This document shows positions 33,544 through 43,284 of a DNA stretch of 64,000 bases, piece after piece. The stretch's first letter is position 1; each line of letters opens with the position of its first letter. The DNA is from DASZUK01 sp963745595 (GTDB lineage: Bacteria; Actinomycetota; Acidimicrobiia; Acidimicrobiales; RAAP-2): contig CAVUYB010000033.1 of the NCBI GenBank assembly GCA_963745595.1, positions 4,755 to 68,754 of the forward strand, given 5' to 3'. Below the pieces are notes generated by a model, which saw nothing but the letters and a program-made list of their open reading frames with translations, had not been told where the DNA came from and searched no databases. Position numbers and translations under genes: made by a program.

Positions 33544-36051
33544 ATGACACTGGCCAGTGTCAACGGGGCCAACGGGAACCAGATCGTCGTCAACGGGCTC
33601 GTCTCGGGCATCAACACCACCGCCGTGATCCAGGCGCTGCTCCAGGGCTACCAGGCGCCGATCACGAACACCGAGGAACAGCAGGCCACCGAGACCGCCC
33701 AGGCCGACGACTACCGGGCCCTGAACAACGACTTCCAGGCGGTGCAGACAGCCGCCGAGGCGCTGTCGACCCAGTCGTCGTGGAACCTGGCTACGGCCAC
33801 CACGTCCAACGCCGACGTCGCCACCGCGACAGCCGCCGCCGGGGCCCAGACGGGCTCGCTCGCCTTCACCGTCAACCAACTGGCCCAGGCCAACGTGCTG
33901 GCCTCGTCGTCCGGCGTGTCGTCGGAGGGCCAGATCGTCACGACGTCGCCATCCCTGCTGGTGGCCACCGGCGCGGCGGCCCTGGGTTTCAGCGGCGTGA
34001 GCGCCGACCCCGGGCTTTCGATCGGCTCGCACACCGTCACCGTGACCCAGGCATCGGCCGCGGCCACCGTCACCGGCCAGACGGCCCTGGCCACATCGAC
34101 GGCCGTCGTGGCCGGGGCGAACGACACCGTCGACGTCACAGTGGACGGCTCGGCGTACACGTTGACCCTGGCCGCCGGCACAGCCGACAGCCCGACGCAG
34201 CTCGCGGCGGCGCTCGACGCCGCGGCGACCGCGGCCGGCGCGCCGGTACAGGCCTCGGTCGGTCCGACCGGTGCCCTCCAGCTGGCGTCGGCCCGGCAGG
34301 GTAGCCAGGCCTCGTTGACGGTGACCGGCGGCGACGCCCTCTCGACGCTCGGTCTGTCGGTCGGCCAGTCGGCGACCGGCGCCGACGCCATCGTGTCGGT
34401 CGACGGGACGGACACGACCCTGTCGTCGATCGACTCCGGCCAGCAGGTGACGTTGGGCACGCCGACCGGCAGCATCGTCGCCACCATCGCCGGCGGACCG
34501 AACGCGGCCGGCTCGCTGGTGGCGGCCGGCACGGCCGATGCGGCGAACGTCGCCACCGGCAGCGGCAGCCTGTCCCAGGTCGTCTCGGCCATCAACGATT
34601 CGGGGCTGGCGGCCACCGCGGCGGCCATCCAGCTCGCTTCCGGCCAGTACATCCTGCAGGTCTCGGCCAACCAGACGGGCGAGAACGGCGCGGTGACGAT
34701 CGACCAGTCGGCGCTGGCCGGGTCACCGCTGGGCCGCGTCAACACCATCGCCGAGGCGCAGGACGCCACCGTCTCGGTCGGTGGCGCCAGCGGGTACACG
34801 CTCAGCTCGTCGAGCGACACGTTCGGCAACCTCCTCCCGGGCACCGCCATCACCGTGGCGTCCATCGGCCAGGCCACGGTGACGGTGACGCCGGACGCGT
34901 CCGGCGAGGCGGCCAAGGTCTCGACGCTCGTCGCCGCCGCCAACAAGGCCCTGTCGGATATCACAACCATCGCTGGCTACAACGAGGCCACCAAGAAGGC
35001 CGGCCCGTTGATGGGATCGGCCGTGGTCGAAGGGCTCCAGCAGCAGATCCTCTCGATCGTCGGCAGTGTCTCGGGCACGTCGACACTCGGCGACTCCGCC
35101 GACGTCGGCATCACCCTCAACTCGGACGGCACGCTCAGCTTCGACCAGGACGCGTTCGAGTCGGCCTACAGCGCCAACCCGAAGGCGGTGGCCGCCCTCT
35201 TCACCCAGGGGGCGACGTTCACGCCGTCCGCGTCCGGTCAGGCTGGCGAGGTCAGCCTGGTCTACGCCGGCAACGACACCCAGACCGGCAGCTACGACGT
35301 GACCGTGAGCCACTCGGCCACCCAGGCGACCGACGCCGGCGCCGCGGTCGGCGGCGGGACGATCGGCACGGCCGAGACGTTGACGTTCGAGCAGAACGGG
35401 ATCTCCGTCGACTACAGCACGTCGACCGGGGAGAGCCTGGCGTCGGTCGAGACCGGGCTGAACCAGGTCTTCGCGGCGGCCGGTCTGACAGTGACGGCCC
35501 AGCTGACCGGCGGCGGCACGCAGCTCCAGGTGACGAGCAACGGCTACGGCAGTGCCCAGGCGTTCGACGTTACGTCCACGGCCAGCGGGGCCGGCACGAC
35601 CGGGCTGGCGGGCCCGACAGCCGGCCAGCCGGTGACCTTCGCCGGGACCGACGTGGCCGGGACGATCAACGGGGTGGCCGCCACCGGTAACGGGCAGGTC
35701 CTTTCCGCCCCCAGTGACGACCCGACGCTGGCCGGCTTCTCGGTGCTCGTCAACGCGACCGGGATCAGCGCGACAACCGACATCGGGACGATCAGCTACC
35801 GGCCCGGGGTGGCCCAGCAGCTCGTCTCGGCGATGAACGGCGCCACCGACGCGTCGTCCGGTTCGATCACGAATGCCATCAACACCCTCAACGCCGAGGC
35901 CACAGGGCTCAATTCGCAGATCGCCATGTTGGAGAAGCTCGAGAGCTCGCAGCAGGCCGTGCTCGAGCAGGAGTTCGCGACGATGGAGACGAACCTCGGG
36001 AGCCTGAAGAACGAGAGCTCACAGCTCGCCAGTCAGATCGCCGATCTGTGA
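33544..36051 (+). CDS. fliD: FliD filament cap protein, long form
   Basis: 835 residues against about 450-550 in most FliD. N-terminal NQIVVNGLVSGINTTAVIQA, LLQGYQAPITNTEEQQ and a coiled coil give the FliD_N domain. C-terminal AEATGLNSQIAMLEKLESSQ then QAVLEQEFATMETNLGSLKN is the FliD_C coiled coil. The middle contains several flagellin-hook-like beta modules (DAIVSVDGTDTTLSSIDSGQ; QDATVSVGGASGYTLSSSSD). The ribosome site GAGAGGTGGTG precedes ATG. It caps the growing filament; the extra modules probably enlarge the outer cap surface. Confidence 0.92.
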   Translation: MTLASVNGANGNQIVVNGLVSGINTTAVIQALLQGYQAPITNTEEQQATETAQADDYRALNNDFQAVQTAAEALSTQSSWNLATATTSNADVATATAAAGAQTGSLAFTVNQLAQANVLASSSGVSSEGQIVTTSPSLLVATGAAALGFSGVSADPGLSIGSHTVTVTQASAAATVTGQTALATSTAVVAGANDTVDVTVDGSAYTLTLAAGTADSPTQLAAALDAAATAAGAPVQASVGPTGALQLASARQGSQASLTVTGGDALSTLGLSVGQSATGADAIVSVDGTDTTLSSIDSGQQVTLGTPTGSIVATIAGGPNAAGSLVAAGTADAANVATGSGSLSQVVSAINDSGLAATAAAIQLASGQYILQVSANQTGENGAVTIDQSALAGSPLGRVNTIAEAQDATVSVGGASGYTLSSSSDTFGNLLPGTAITVASIGQATVTVTPDASGEAAKVSTLVAAANKALSDITTIAGYNEATKKAGPLMGSAVVEGLQQQILSIVGSVSGTSTLGDSADVGITLNSDGTLSFDQDAFESAYSANPKAVAALFTQGATFTPSASGQAGEVSLVYAGNDTQTGSYDVTVSHSATQATDAGAAVGGGTIGTAETLTFEQNGISVDYSTSTGESLASVETGLNQVFAAAGLTVTAQLTGGGTQLQVTSNGYGSAQAFDVTSTASGAGTTGLAGPTAGQPVTFAGTDVAGTINGVAATGNGQVLSAPSDDPTLAGFSVLVNATGISATTDIGTISYRPGVAQQLVSAMNGATDASSGSITNAINTLNAEATGLNSQIAMLEKLESSQQAVLEQEFATMETNLGSLKNESSQLASQIADL

Positions 36052-36497
36052 CGACCGCCCCGGCTCCGCCAGTCGCTGGCCCGACCGCCAATGGTCCCGC
36101 GGCCGTCGCGTCCGCCGAGCGGGCCGAGGCGTTGCGCCGCCGCTACCTGGCCGACCAGGTCGAGACGGCGTCGCCGGAGCAGCGGCTGCTCATGCTGTTG
36201 GCGCGGCTGGGCCACGACCTTCGGATGGCCGAGGACGGGTTCGCGGCCGGTGACCTCAAGGTCGTCAACGACGGCCTCGTCCACGCCCAGCAGATCGTGC
36301 TCGTCCTCCGGGACAGCCTCGACGGCGAGTGGACCGGCGCGGCGTCGCTACGGACCGTCTACACCTTCGTCCACCAGCGGTTGGTGACCGCCAACCTGCA
36401 GAAGGACCGGGCCCTCCTGCCCGCCTGCGTCGACATCGTCGACCGGATCACCGAGGCCAACGCGGCCGCTCTTGCCGGCACGGTGCCCGTTGGCTGA
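36048..36497 (+). CDS. fliS: FliS flagellin chaperone
   Basis: 149 residues, GTG start overlapping fliD (GTGA). RRRYLADQVETASPEQRLLM, then LLARLGHDLRMAE, is the family core (the Y-L-x-x-x-V-x-T-A-S-P-E-x-L pattern); DGLVHAQQIVLVLRDSLDG and YTFVHQRLVTANLQKD follow. It binds the flagellin C-terminus and prevents early polymerisation. The N-terminal 30 residues are Pro/Ala-rich. Confidence 0.92.
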   Translation: MTTAPAPPVAGPTANGPAAVASAERAEALRRRYLADQVETASPEQRLLMLLARLGHDLRMAEDGFAAGDLKVVNDGLVHAQQIVLVLRDSLDGEWTGAASLRTVYTFVHQRLVTANLQKDRALLPACVDIVDRITEANAAALAGTVPVG

Positions 36498-36804
36498 CCT
36501 CGCCTCTGACGTCGTGAGCACGGCCGGTCAGTGGGACGCCGTGCTCGATGAGATGGAGCGGCGGCTGGACCGCTGGTGGGCGGCGGTGCACGGCGAGGCT
36601 CCGTTCCCGCCGGCCTACCGGTTGCCGGACGGCCTCGGGCCGGTACCGAGCCGCTTGCGTTCGCGGGCGGCGACGGTCCTGGCGGCCCAGCGCGACGTCG
36701 AAAACGCGATGGGCGCTCGGCGGGCCGCGCTCGGCGCGCTGTTGCGCCAGAGCACGACGCCCCGCCCGTCATCGGTGGCCTGTTTCGTCGACCGTCGGGC
36801 GTGA
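36490..36804 (+). CDS. Small helical protein in the FliT position
   Basis: 104 residues from TTG 36490, overlapping fliS by 8 bases. Helices QWDAVLDEMERRLDRWWAAV and RLRSRAATVLAAQRDVENAM, plus the position right after fliS, suggest a FliT-like chaperone for FliD. Similarity is too weak to be sure. The stop codon lies inside the first unit of the following 24-bp repeat. Confidence 0.5.
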   Translation: MADLASDVVSTAGQWDAVLDEMERRLDRWWAAVHGEAPFPPAYRLPDGLGPVPSRLRSRAATVLAAQRDVENAMGARRAALGALLRQSTTPRPSSVACFVDRRA

Positions 36805-36862
36805 GCCCGCCCGTTAAGCGGTGCGTGAGCCCGCCTCGTTAGGCGGCGCGTGAGCCGCCCGC
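36799..36862. repeat. 24-bp intergenic tandem repeat
   Basis: Units at 36799-36822 and 36823-36846 (GCGTGAGCCCGCC core, then CGTTAAGCGG or CGTTAGGCGG) and a partial third from 36848. Each contains an inverted GCCCGCC/GGCGG-like pair, so the region can form alternative hairpins between the fliS unit and the flgB promoter. Confidence 0.75.
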
Positions 36863-36900
36863 GCCGACTCGTCGGCGGAGGACGGCGGGAAGAGAATCCC

Positions 36901-36928
36901 TCAAGGCCGACCGGCGAGCGTCCGATGA
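36901..36928 (+). promoter_or_regulatory. Sigma-28-type promoter of the flgB-flgE operon
   Basis: TCAAG (36901-36905), 15 bases, TCCGATGA (36921-36928): the -35 box and spacing are identical to the other sites and the -10 box has two changes from GCCGATAG. It lies 102 bases before flgB. Confidence 0.75.
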
Positions 36929-37030
36929 GACTCCCGGCGGCTCGAGGGATCGGCCGCTGACGTCGCCCAGGACGGGCCCAGGGACGGCGCGCGCCGCGCG
37001 TGCCGGTACAGATGTCCGGAGGGTGCGCCA

Positions 37031-37378
37031 GTGGATGGCCAGATCGTCGATGTCCTGCAGTTCGCGCTGGATGGCGTGCAGCAGCAACAGACGTCGGTGG
37101 CCAACAACCTCGCCAACCTCGACACGCCGAACTACACCGACACGGAGACGACGTTCCAGCAGAGCCTGACCCAGGCGCTCGATGCCAGCGGCGGCGGGAC
37201 GGCGACCATCACCGACGTGCCGTCGACCAGCGCGGCAGGGACGGACGGCAACAACGTCGACCTGGCGTCCGAGCTGACCGAGGCGGAGCAGTCCACCCTG
37301 CAGTACCAGGCCTTGAGCGAGTCCATCAACGCCCAGTTCCGCCTCGTCCAGGGCGCGTCCGGAGGGAGCTTCACGTGA
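37031..37378 (+). CDS. flgB: FlgB proximal rod protein
   Basis: 115 residues from GTG 37031. VDVLQFALDGVQQQQTSVAN and NLANLDTPNYTDTETTFQQS carry the rod-protein N-terminal motif (N-x-x-N-x-x-TPxY). The C-terminus (LQYQALSESINAQFRLVQGA) is the second helix. It is the first gene of a long operon and overlaps flgC. It is exported and forms the rod with FlgC and FliE. Confidence 0.93.
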   Translation: MDGQIVDVLQFALDGVQQQQTSVANNLANLDTPNYTDTETTFQQSLTQALDASGGGTATITDVPSTSAAGTDGNNVDLASELTEAEQSTLQYQALSESINAQFRLVQGASGGSFT

Positions 37379-37785
37379 GCATGTTCGGGATCCTGCCCAT
37401 CGCCGCGTCCGGCGCCGATGCCATGCAGACGTGGATCGACACGGCCGCCGGCAACGTCGCCAACATGGACGACGCCGTGTCGATGACACAGCCGGCGTAC
37501 GCCCAACAGACGCCGATCCTCGCCCCCGCCGGCAACCTGGCGCCGGGCACACCGGCCCAGGGAGTGGCCGTCACGTCCATCCAGCTCGGCGACACGACAG
37601 GTGTCGTCAGCGACGATCCGGGCAGCCCGTTGGCCAACGCGACAGGCGAGGTCAAGCTGCCGGACGTCTCGATGGCCGACCAGCTCACCGGGATGATCGA
37701 GGCCCAGGAGAACTACCAGGCCGACACCGTCGTCATGCAGCGGGCGCAGACGGCCTACTCGGCCGGCCTGGCCATCGGGAGCTGA
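37375..37785 (+). CDS. flgC: FlgC proximal rod protein
   Basis: 136 residues, GTG start overlapping flgB (GTGA). MFGILPIAASGADAMQTWID with AAGNVANMDD matches FlgC. GEVKLPDVSMADQLTGMIEA then QENYQADTVVMQRAQ is the canonical C-terminal signature. The usual N-T-x-T-P region is altered to NMDDAVSMTQPAYA. Confidence 0.93.
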   Translation: MSMFGILPIAASGADAMQTWIDTAAGNVANMDDAVSMTQPAYAQQTPILAPAGNLAPGTPAQGVAVTSIQLGDTTGVVSDDPGSPLANATGEVKLPDVSMADQLTGMIEAQENYQADTVVMQRAQTAYSAGLAIGS

Positions 37786-37787
37786 CC

Positions 37788-38093
37788 GTGATCCCCGCCA
37801 TCCCGCCCATCTCACCGCTGCCGGCCACGCCACCGCCCGCCGCCGCGACGTCGACGACCGAGACGTCACCGACCGACGAGAGCTTCGCCACAGTGCTCGG
37901 CAACGCCCTCGACTCGGTCCAGCAGACCCAGAACACCGCCGCCACCGACGAGGCCCAGGCGGCGGCCGGTCAGGGCAGCCTGACCGACACGATGATCGCC
38001 GCGTCCGAGGCGTCGCTCGACACGCAGGTGACGACGTCGCTCATGGACAAGGGTCTGGCCGCGTACACGTCGATCGCCGACATGACGCTCTGA
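37788..38093 (+). CDS. fliE: FliE MS-ring/rod junction protein
   Basis: 101 residues from GTG 37788. A Pro/Thr leader is followed by SFATVLGNALDSVQQTQNTA and ASEASLDTQVTTSLMDKGLA then AYTSIADMTL, matching the FliE C-terminal pattern. It joins FliF to the rod and is among the first exported subunits. It lies between flgC and fliF with 2 and 7 base gaps. Confidence 0.9.
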   Translation: MIPAIPPISPLPATPPPAAATSTTETSPTDESFATVLGNALDSVQQTQNTAATDEAQAAAGQGSLTDTMIAASEASLDTQVTTSLMDKGLAAYTSIADMTL

Positions 38094-38100
38094 TCGACCG

Positions 38101-39765
38101 ATGGCCCTGGTTCCCGCCGCCGAGTTCGCCCGGGTCAAGGAGAGCGCCCGCCGGTTCGCCGCCGGGTTCACCCCTGGGCAGAAGGCCGTCACCATCGCCG
38201 CCGTGCTCGGCGCGCTGGTCATCGGCATCGTCTTCATGCTGCTTTCGGGCAAGCCGACGTACGCCCCGCTGTTCACCAACCTGTCGGCCCAGGACGCCGG
38301 CGCCATCACCCAGAAACTGACGGCCGACCACGTCCCGTACCAGCTGCAGGACGGCGGGTCGACCATCCTCGTGCCGCAGAACGACGTCGATCAGGAGCGG
38401 CTGGCGTCGGCCGAGGCCGGCCTGCCGACCCAGAGCACCGTCGGCCTGACACTGCTCGACAAGGAGGGCCTGACGACCTCCCAGCTGACCCAGCAGGCCG
38501 ACTACCTTCAAGCCATCCAGGGCGAGCTGGAGCAGACGATCGATGCCATCGGCGGCGTGAACAGCTCGCAGGTCAACGTGGCCCTCCCGGCCAACCAGAC
38601 GTTCGCGCTGAACAACTCGAACCCGACTGGCGCGTCCGTGCTCGTCTCGCTCCAGCCCGGCCACTCGCTGTCGTCGGGCGAGGTGCAGGCCATCGTCCAC
38701 CTCGTCTCCTCCAGCGTGCCCGGTCTCAGCGCGTCGAACGTCACGGTCGCCGACTCCGCCGGCACGTTGCTCGCCGGCCCCGGCGTGACCCAGAGCAGCG
38801 CCGGCCAGGCGGCCTCCTTCGATGCCCAACAGGAGGCCAAGGTAGCGGCCTACCTGGCGACGATCTTCGGCACCGGCAACGCCGATGTGCAGGTGAACGC
38901 CACGCTGAACGAGAACAAGGTGCACACGAACACTCAGTCGGTCGTGCCCGGCGCCAACGGCGGCGCCCCGGTCGGCTACTGCACGAGCACAAAGCAGTCG
39001 AACACCAAGTACACCGGCACCGGGACGCCGACCGGCGGGGCGGCCGGGACCGCAACCGCGCCGATCGCCGGCGGGAACGGCACGTACACACAGACGTCCA
39101 CCACAAAGAACTGCGAGACGAGTACGCAGACCCAGACGGTGACACAGGCCCCCGGCAGCGTGACCCAGCAGTCGGTGGCCGTGCTCGTGAACTCCAAGGC
39201 CATGCCGAAGGGCACCAGCCTGGCCCAGATCCGCGCCGGTGTCGCCGCCGCCGTGAACCTCCAGACCACCCGGGGCGACGTGCTGAGCCTGACGGCGGTC
39301 AAGTTCAACACCACCGCGGCGACCGCGGCGACCGCTTCGGCCCAGGCGACGGCGGCGGCCAACGCCCACAACCGGCTGGTCGCGACGATCAAGGCCGGGG
39401 TTGCCGTCCTGCTCGTCGCCGCGCTGGTCCTGCTGATCTGGTTGAGCTCCCGCCGCCGCCGGCACCGTCTGCCGCCCGCCGACGGCCTGGCCGGTGCGAC
39501 GGCCGCCCTGCAGGCGAGCCAGTTCGTCCCGGTGATCGAGGACCCGCTCACGGCCGAGCTGCCGACCGTGCCCCGGGCTCAGCTGCCGCGCGAGAAGGTC
39601 GCCCAGAGCATCGAGGAGTTCATCGACGAGCAGCCGGCCGAAGTGGCGTCGGTGCTCCGGAGCTGGCTGCAGCGCGGCAGCCCCCCGCCGTCTGACGCGC
39701 TACGGGCCGGCCAGCCATCCGAGGCGCTGCGGCCCGGCCAGCCGTCGGAGGCCCTTACGCCGTGA
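38101..39765 (+). CDS. fliF: FliF MS-ring protein
   Basis: 554 residues. First membrane helix VTIAAVLGALVIGIVFMLLS near residue 40. YscJ-like domains: SGKPTYAPLFTNLSAQDAGA, GGSTILVPQNDVDQERLASA, SSQVNVALPANQTFALNNSN. Second helix VAVLLVAALVLLIWLSSRRR near 435. The C-terminal FliG-binding tail follows (EKVAQSIEEFIDEQPAEVAS then VLRSWL). The last residues are a 9-residue duplication (ALRAGQPSE, ALRPGQPSE). It is a membrane-embedded platform of the basal body. Confidence 0.94.
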   Translation: MALVPAAEFARVKESARRFAAGFTPGQKAVTIAAVLGALVIGIVFMLLSGKPTYAPLFTNLSAQDAGAITQKLTADHVPYQLQDGGSTILVPQNDVDQERLASAEAGLPTQSTVGLTLLDKEGLTTSQLTQQADYLQAIQGELEQTIDAIGGVNSSQVNVALPANQTFALNNSNPTGASVLVSLQPGHSLSSGEVQAIVHLVSSSVPGLSASNVTVADSAGTLLAGPGVTQSSAGQAASFDAQQEAKVAAYLATIFGTGNADVQVNATLNENKVHTNTQSVVPGANGGAPVGYCTSTKQSNTKYTGTGTPTGGAAGTATAPIAGGNGTYTQTSTTKNCETSTQTQTVTQAPGSVTQQSVAVLVNSKAMPKGTSLAQIRAGVAAAVNLQTTRGDVLSLTAVKFNTTAATAATASAQATAAANAHNRLVATIKAGVAVLLVAALVLLIWLSSRRRRHRLPPADGLAGATAALQASQFVPVIEDPLTAELPTVPRAQLPREKVAQSIEEFIDEQPAEVASVLRSWLQRGSPPPSDALRAGQPSEALRPGQPSEALTP

Positions 39766-40763
39766 ACCTCTCCGGCCCCCAGCGCGCCGCGGTGATCATC
39801 GCCCAGCTCGACGACGATCGCGCCCACCTCCTGCTGCGCGCCATGAGCGAGAACGAGGTCATCCGGCTGATGGCCGAGGTGGCCCGCCTGCCCTCGCTGA
39901 CCACCGACGACGTGCGCGGCATCGTCGAGGCGTTCACCACCGAGGCCGGTGCCTATCTCCAAGTTCGCCAGGGCGGGATGGAGTTGGCGCAGCGGTGGCT
40001 GCACGACCGGCTCGGCGGAGCCCGGGCGGCCGAGGTCATGGCCGAGCTGGAGCTGATGACCCAGGACCAGCCGCTCGCCTTCTTGAACCGTATCGAGCCG
40101 TCGCAGGTCGCCGGCGCCCTGGCCGACGAGCATCCCCAGACGGTCGCCATCGTGCTCGTCAACGTCTTCCACGAGTACGCCGCCCGGGTGCTCGACCGCT
40201 TCGACCAGGACCGGCGGCCCGAGGTCGTACGGCGCATGGCGACGATGGGCGCAGTGCCGCCCGTCCTCGTCCAGCGGATCGCCGACGAGCTGACGACGCG
40301 GCTCTCGGCCGTCCTGCGGGCCGGCGGCGGCCCGGCCGACGTCGGCGGCGTCTCCGCCGCCGCAGCCGTCCTGAACAACGTCGACCGGACGGCCGAGAAG
40401 CAGATCCTGGCCAGCCTCGAGCTGAGCGACCCCGATCTGGCCGAGGTGATCAGGGGCGAGATGTTCGTCTTCGACGACGTCGTCCAGCTCGACGACATGA
40501 CGCTCCAGTCCGTGCTCCGCTCCGTCGTCCTGAAGGACCTGGCGCTCGCGCTCAAGACGGCCACCCCCGAGGTCGCCGGCAAGTTCATGCAGAACATGTC
40601 CGAGCGGGCGGCCGAGGACCTGACCGAGGAGATCGCCTCGCTCGGCCCGCAGCGGCTGTCCGTCATCGAGGGCGCGCAGGCGATGGTCGTCCGCGCCGTC
40701 CGCGAGCTGGCCGACAGCGGGACGATCGTCATCGGAAGGGCGAACGATGAGCTCATCGTCTGA
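39762..40763 (+). CDS. fliG: FliG motor switch protein
   Basis: 333 residues, GTG start overlapping fliF. Landmarks: N-terminal LSGPQRAAVIIAQLDDDRAH; middle domain LADEHPQTVAIVLVNV with the conserved EHPQT; C-terminal IRGEMFVFDDVVQLDDMTLQ and SVLRSVVLKDLALALK with the torque helix. It couples stator force to the MS-ring through FliM and FliN. The end overlaps the likely fliH start by 17 bases. Confidence 0.95.
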   Translation: MNLSGPQRAAVIIAQLDDDRAHLLLRAMSENEVIRLMAEVARLPSLTTDDVRGIVEAFTTEAGAYLQVRQGGMELAQRWLHDRLGGARAAEVMAELELMTQDQPLAFLNRIEPSQVAGALADEHPQTVAIVLVNVFHEYAARVLDRFDQDRRPEVVRRMATMGAVPPVLVQRIADELTTRLSAVLRAGGGPADVGGVSAAAAVLNNVDRTAEKQILASLELSDPDLAEVIRGEMFVFDDVVQLDDMTLQSVLRSVVLKDLALALKTATPEVAGKFMQNMSERAAEDLTEEIASLGPQRLSVIEGAQAMVVRAVRELADSGTIVIGRANDELIV

Positions 40764-42856
40764 GAAGCCGTCGCCCGAGAAGGCATCGCCGGGAACGCAG
40801 CCCGGGAAGCAGGCGAAAGAGCCGAGTCATCTCCCGGCCGGGCGGCCCGTTGCCGTCCGCGTCGCTGTTGGCCAAGGCCGGCCCGACCCGGTCGGCCGAG
40901 TGGCCGGTCGTCCCGACCTCGACCGAGCACCGTCTGGAGCAGGCCCGCCAGGCGGGCTTCGCCGACGGGCACCGGGCCGGGCTCGAGGAGGCCGCATTCA
41001 CGTCCGAGGGGGCCCGGCTGGCCGCGGCCACCCGGGCCGCCGACCGGCTCGCCGCGGCGGCCGCCGACGTCGGTGAACAGCGGGCCGCGGTCGTCGCCGA
41101 GCTCGTCACCGACGTCGTCGGCCTCGCCTTCGAGCTGCTCGAGATCCTCGTCGGTCGGGAGGCCGCGCTGAGCGACGCCCCGGTCCGGGACGCCGTCGTC
41201 CGGGCGCTCGCGCTCGCCCCGGAGGGCGACGACCTGCTGGTGCGGGTCCACCCCGACAGCGGGATCGGCGTCGCGGAGATCGAGCAGCTCGCCGCCGACC
41301 CCCGCGTCACCGTCGTCCACGACCCCGACGTCGAGGCCGGCGGCTGTCTCGTCAGTGTCGGCCCGTGCCACATCGACGCCCAGATCGCCCCGGCACTCGC
41401 CCGGGTCCGGGCCTGCCTGGAGTCGCTGACCCCGCCGGCCGTCGGACCGGCTGGCGGATCGGTTGTCGGATCGGTCGTCGGGGACGGCCGGAGGGCCGTC
41501 GTGACCCTCTTCTCGTCGCCGGTCCTACGGGCATCGCTCCGTTCGGCGGCCCAGCCCCGTCGGACCGGGCGGGTGACCCGCCTGGTCGGCTTGCGGGTCG
41601 AGGTCGAGGGGATCGACGCCGCGGTCGGCGAGGCCGTATGGATCCAGCGAGCCGCCGGTGACGTCCTGCCGGCCGAGGTCGTCGCCGTCCAGGGCGGCAG
41701 CTTGGCCTGCATGCCACTCGGTGAGCTGTCCGGCGTGCGCTACGGCGACGTCGTCGAGGCCGCCGGCCGGCCGCTGCCGCTGACGGTCGGTCCGGCCATG
41801 CTCGGCCGCGTCGTCGACGGCCTGGGCCGGCCGATCGACGACGGGCCGCCGATCGTCGAAGGCGAGGATGTCGGCATCGACGCGACGCCGCCGCACCCGC
41901 TGCGTCGCGAGATGGTCGACCGACCGCTCGCTCTCGGTGTCCGCGCCCTCGACACCGCGGTGCCGTGTGGCCGCGGCCAGCGCCTCGGCATCTTCGCCGG
42001 GTCCGGCGTCGGCAAGTCGAGCCTGCTGTCGATGATCGCCCGCGGCACCGATGCCGAAGTCTCCGTCGTCACGCTGATCGGCGAGCGCGGCCGTGAGGTC
42101 AGCGAGTTCATCCAGCGCGACCTCGGACCCGAGGGTCTCGCCCGTTCGGTCGTCGTCGTCGCCACCTCCGACCAGCCGGCTCTCGTGCGCATCCGGGCCG
42201 CGTTCACCGGCACCCGGATCGCCGAGTGGTTCCGCGACCAGGGCAAGGACGTCGTGCTGATGATGGACAGCCTGACCCGGTTCGCCATGGCCCAGCGCGA
42301 GGTCGGCCTCTCCGCCGGCGAGCCCCCCGCGACCCGCGGCTACCCGCCGTCGGTCTTCTCGCTGCTGCCGAAGCTGCTCGAACGGGCCGGCGCGGCCGAG
42401 CGGGGGAGCATCACCGGGCTCTACACCGTCCTCGTCGAGGGCGACGACATGAACGAGCCGATCGCCGACGCCGCTCGGTCGATCCTCGACGGCCACGTCG
42501 TCCTGTCGCGGCGGCTCGCCACCGCCGGCCACTTCCCGAGCATCGAGGTGCTCGACTCGATCTCCCGGGTCGAGCCGGCCATCACGACGACCGAGCAGCG
42601 GGCGCTCGTGCGCGAGCTTCGACGACTGCTCGCCGCCTACCGCGACGCCAAGGACCTGATCGAGATCGGCGCCTACGCCAAGGGCGCCAACCGGCTGGTC
42701 GACCGGGCCATCGAGCTGCGCGAGCTGATCGACGCCTTCTTGTGCCAGGAAGTTTCGGTGACGTACCCGGCCACCGAGTCGTGGGCGTGTCTGGCCGCCC
42801 TGCTCGCCCCGGTCACTGCGCTGGTGGGCACTGCGCCGGTGGGGGCAGCGTCGTGA
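40747..42856 (+). CDS. fliI: FliH and FliI export ATPase in one open frame
   Basis: The open frame 40850-42856 encodes 668 residues. Residues 1-210 are FliH-like: HRLEQARQAGFADGHRAGLE then EAAFTSEGARLAAATRAADR, LVTDVVGLAFELLEILVGRE, PRVTVVHDPDVEAGGCLVSV. The rest is FliI: TRLVGLRVEVEGIDAAVGEA, Walker A GIFAGSGVGKSSLLSMIARG, Walker B DVVLMMDSLTRFAMAQREVG, and GITTLYT-like SITGLYTVLVEGDDMNEPIA. A better start, ATG 40747 (MSSSSEKPSPEKASPG), overlaps fliG but is in another frame, needing one extra base skipped near 40850. A GTGA at 41501-41504 sits where fliI would normally begin, so an indel could have removed the fliH stop. Confidence 0.85.
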
Positions 42857-43284
42857 GCCACCGCTACCGCTTCCGGCTGGCCGCCGTTCTCCGCGTGCGC
42901 CAGGCCGAGGAAGGACAGGCCGCCGAGGCGCTGCGACGGGCCAACACCCGGGTACGCGAGCTGCTGGCCGTACGTGACGAAGAGGCCGCCCGGTACCGGT
43001 CGCTCGCCGTCACGAGCGGGCCGATGACCGCGACCGAGCTGCGCCAGGAGCGGGCAGTCGCCGCGCTGGTGGCCGACACGGTGGCCGCCGCCGACCAGGC
43101 CGCCATGACCGCGGCCGCGAACGCCGCGCTGGCCCAGGTGGCATGGTCCGAAGCAGCCCGTCGGGTCACCGTGCTCGAGCGGCTGGACGAGCGCCGGCGG
43201 GCCGAGCATGCCGACGACGAACGGCGGGTCGAGATCACCGAGGTCGATGATCTCGTGACCGCCCGGCACGGGGTGTCGGCATGA
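42853..43284 (+). CDS. fliJ: FliJ export chaperone
   Basis: 143 residues, GTG start overlapping fliI (GTGA). It is a long coiled coil: YRFRLAAVLRVRQAEEGQAA, EALRRANTRVRELLAVRDEE, VTVLERLDERRRAEHADDER. YRFRLAAVLRVR and the position between fliI and fliK are typical. It is the stalk of the export ATPase ring and recycles chaperones. Confidence 0.88.
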   Translation: MSHRYRFRLAAVLRVRQAEEGQAAEALRRANTRVRELLAVRDEEAARYRSLAVTSGPMTATELRQERAVAALVADTVAAADQAAMTAAANAALAQVAWSEAARRVTVLERLDERRRAEHADDERRVEITEVDDLVTARHGVSA

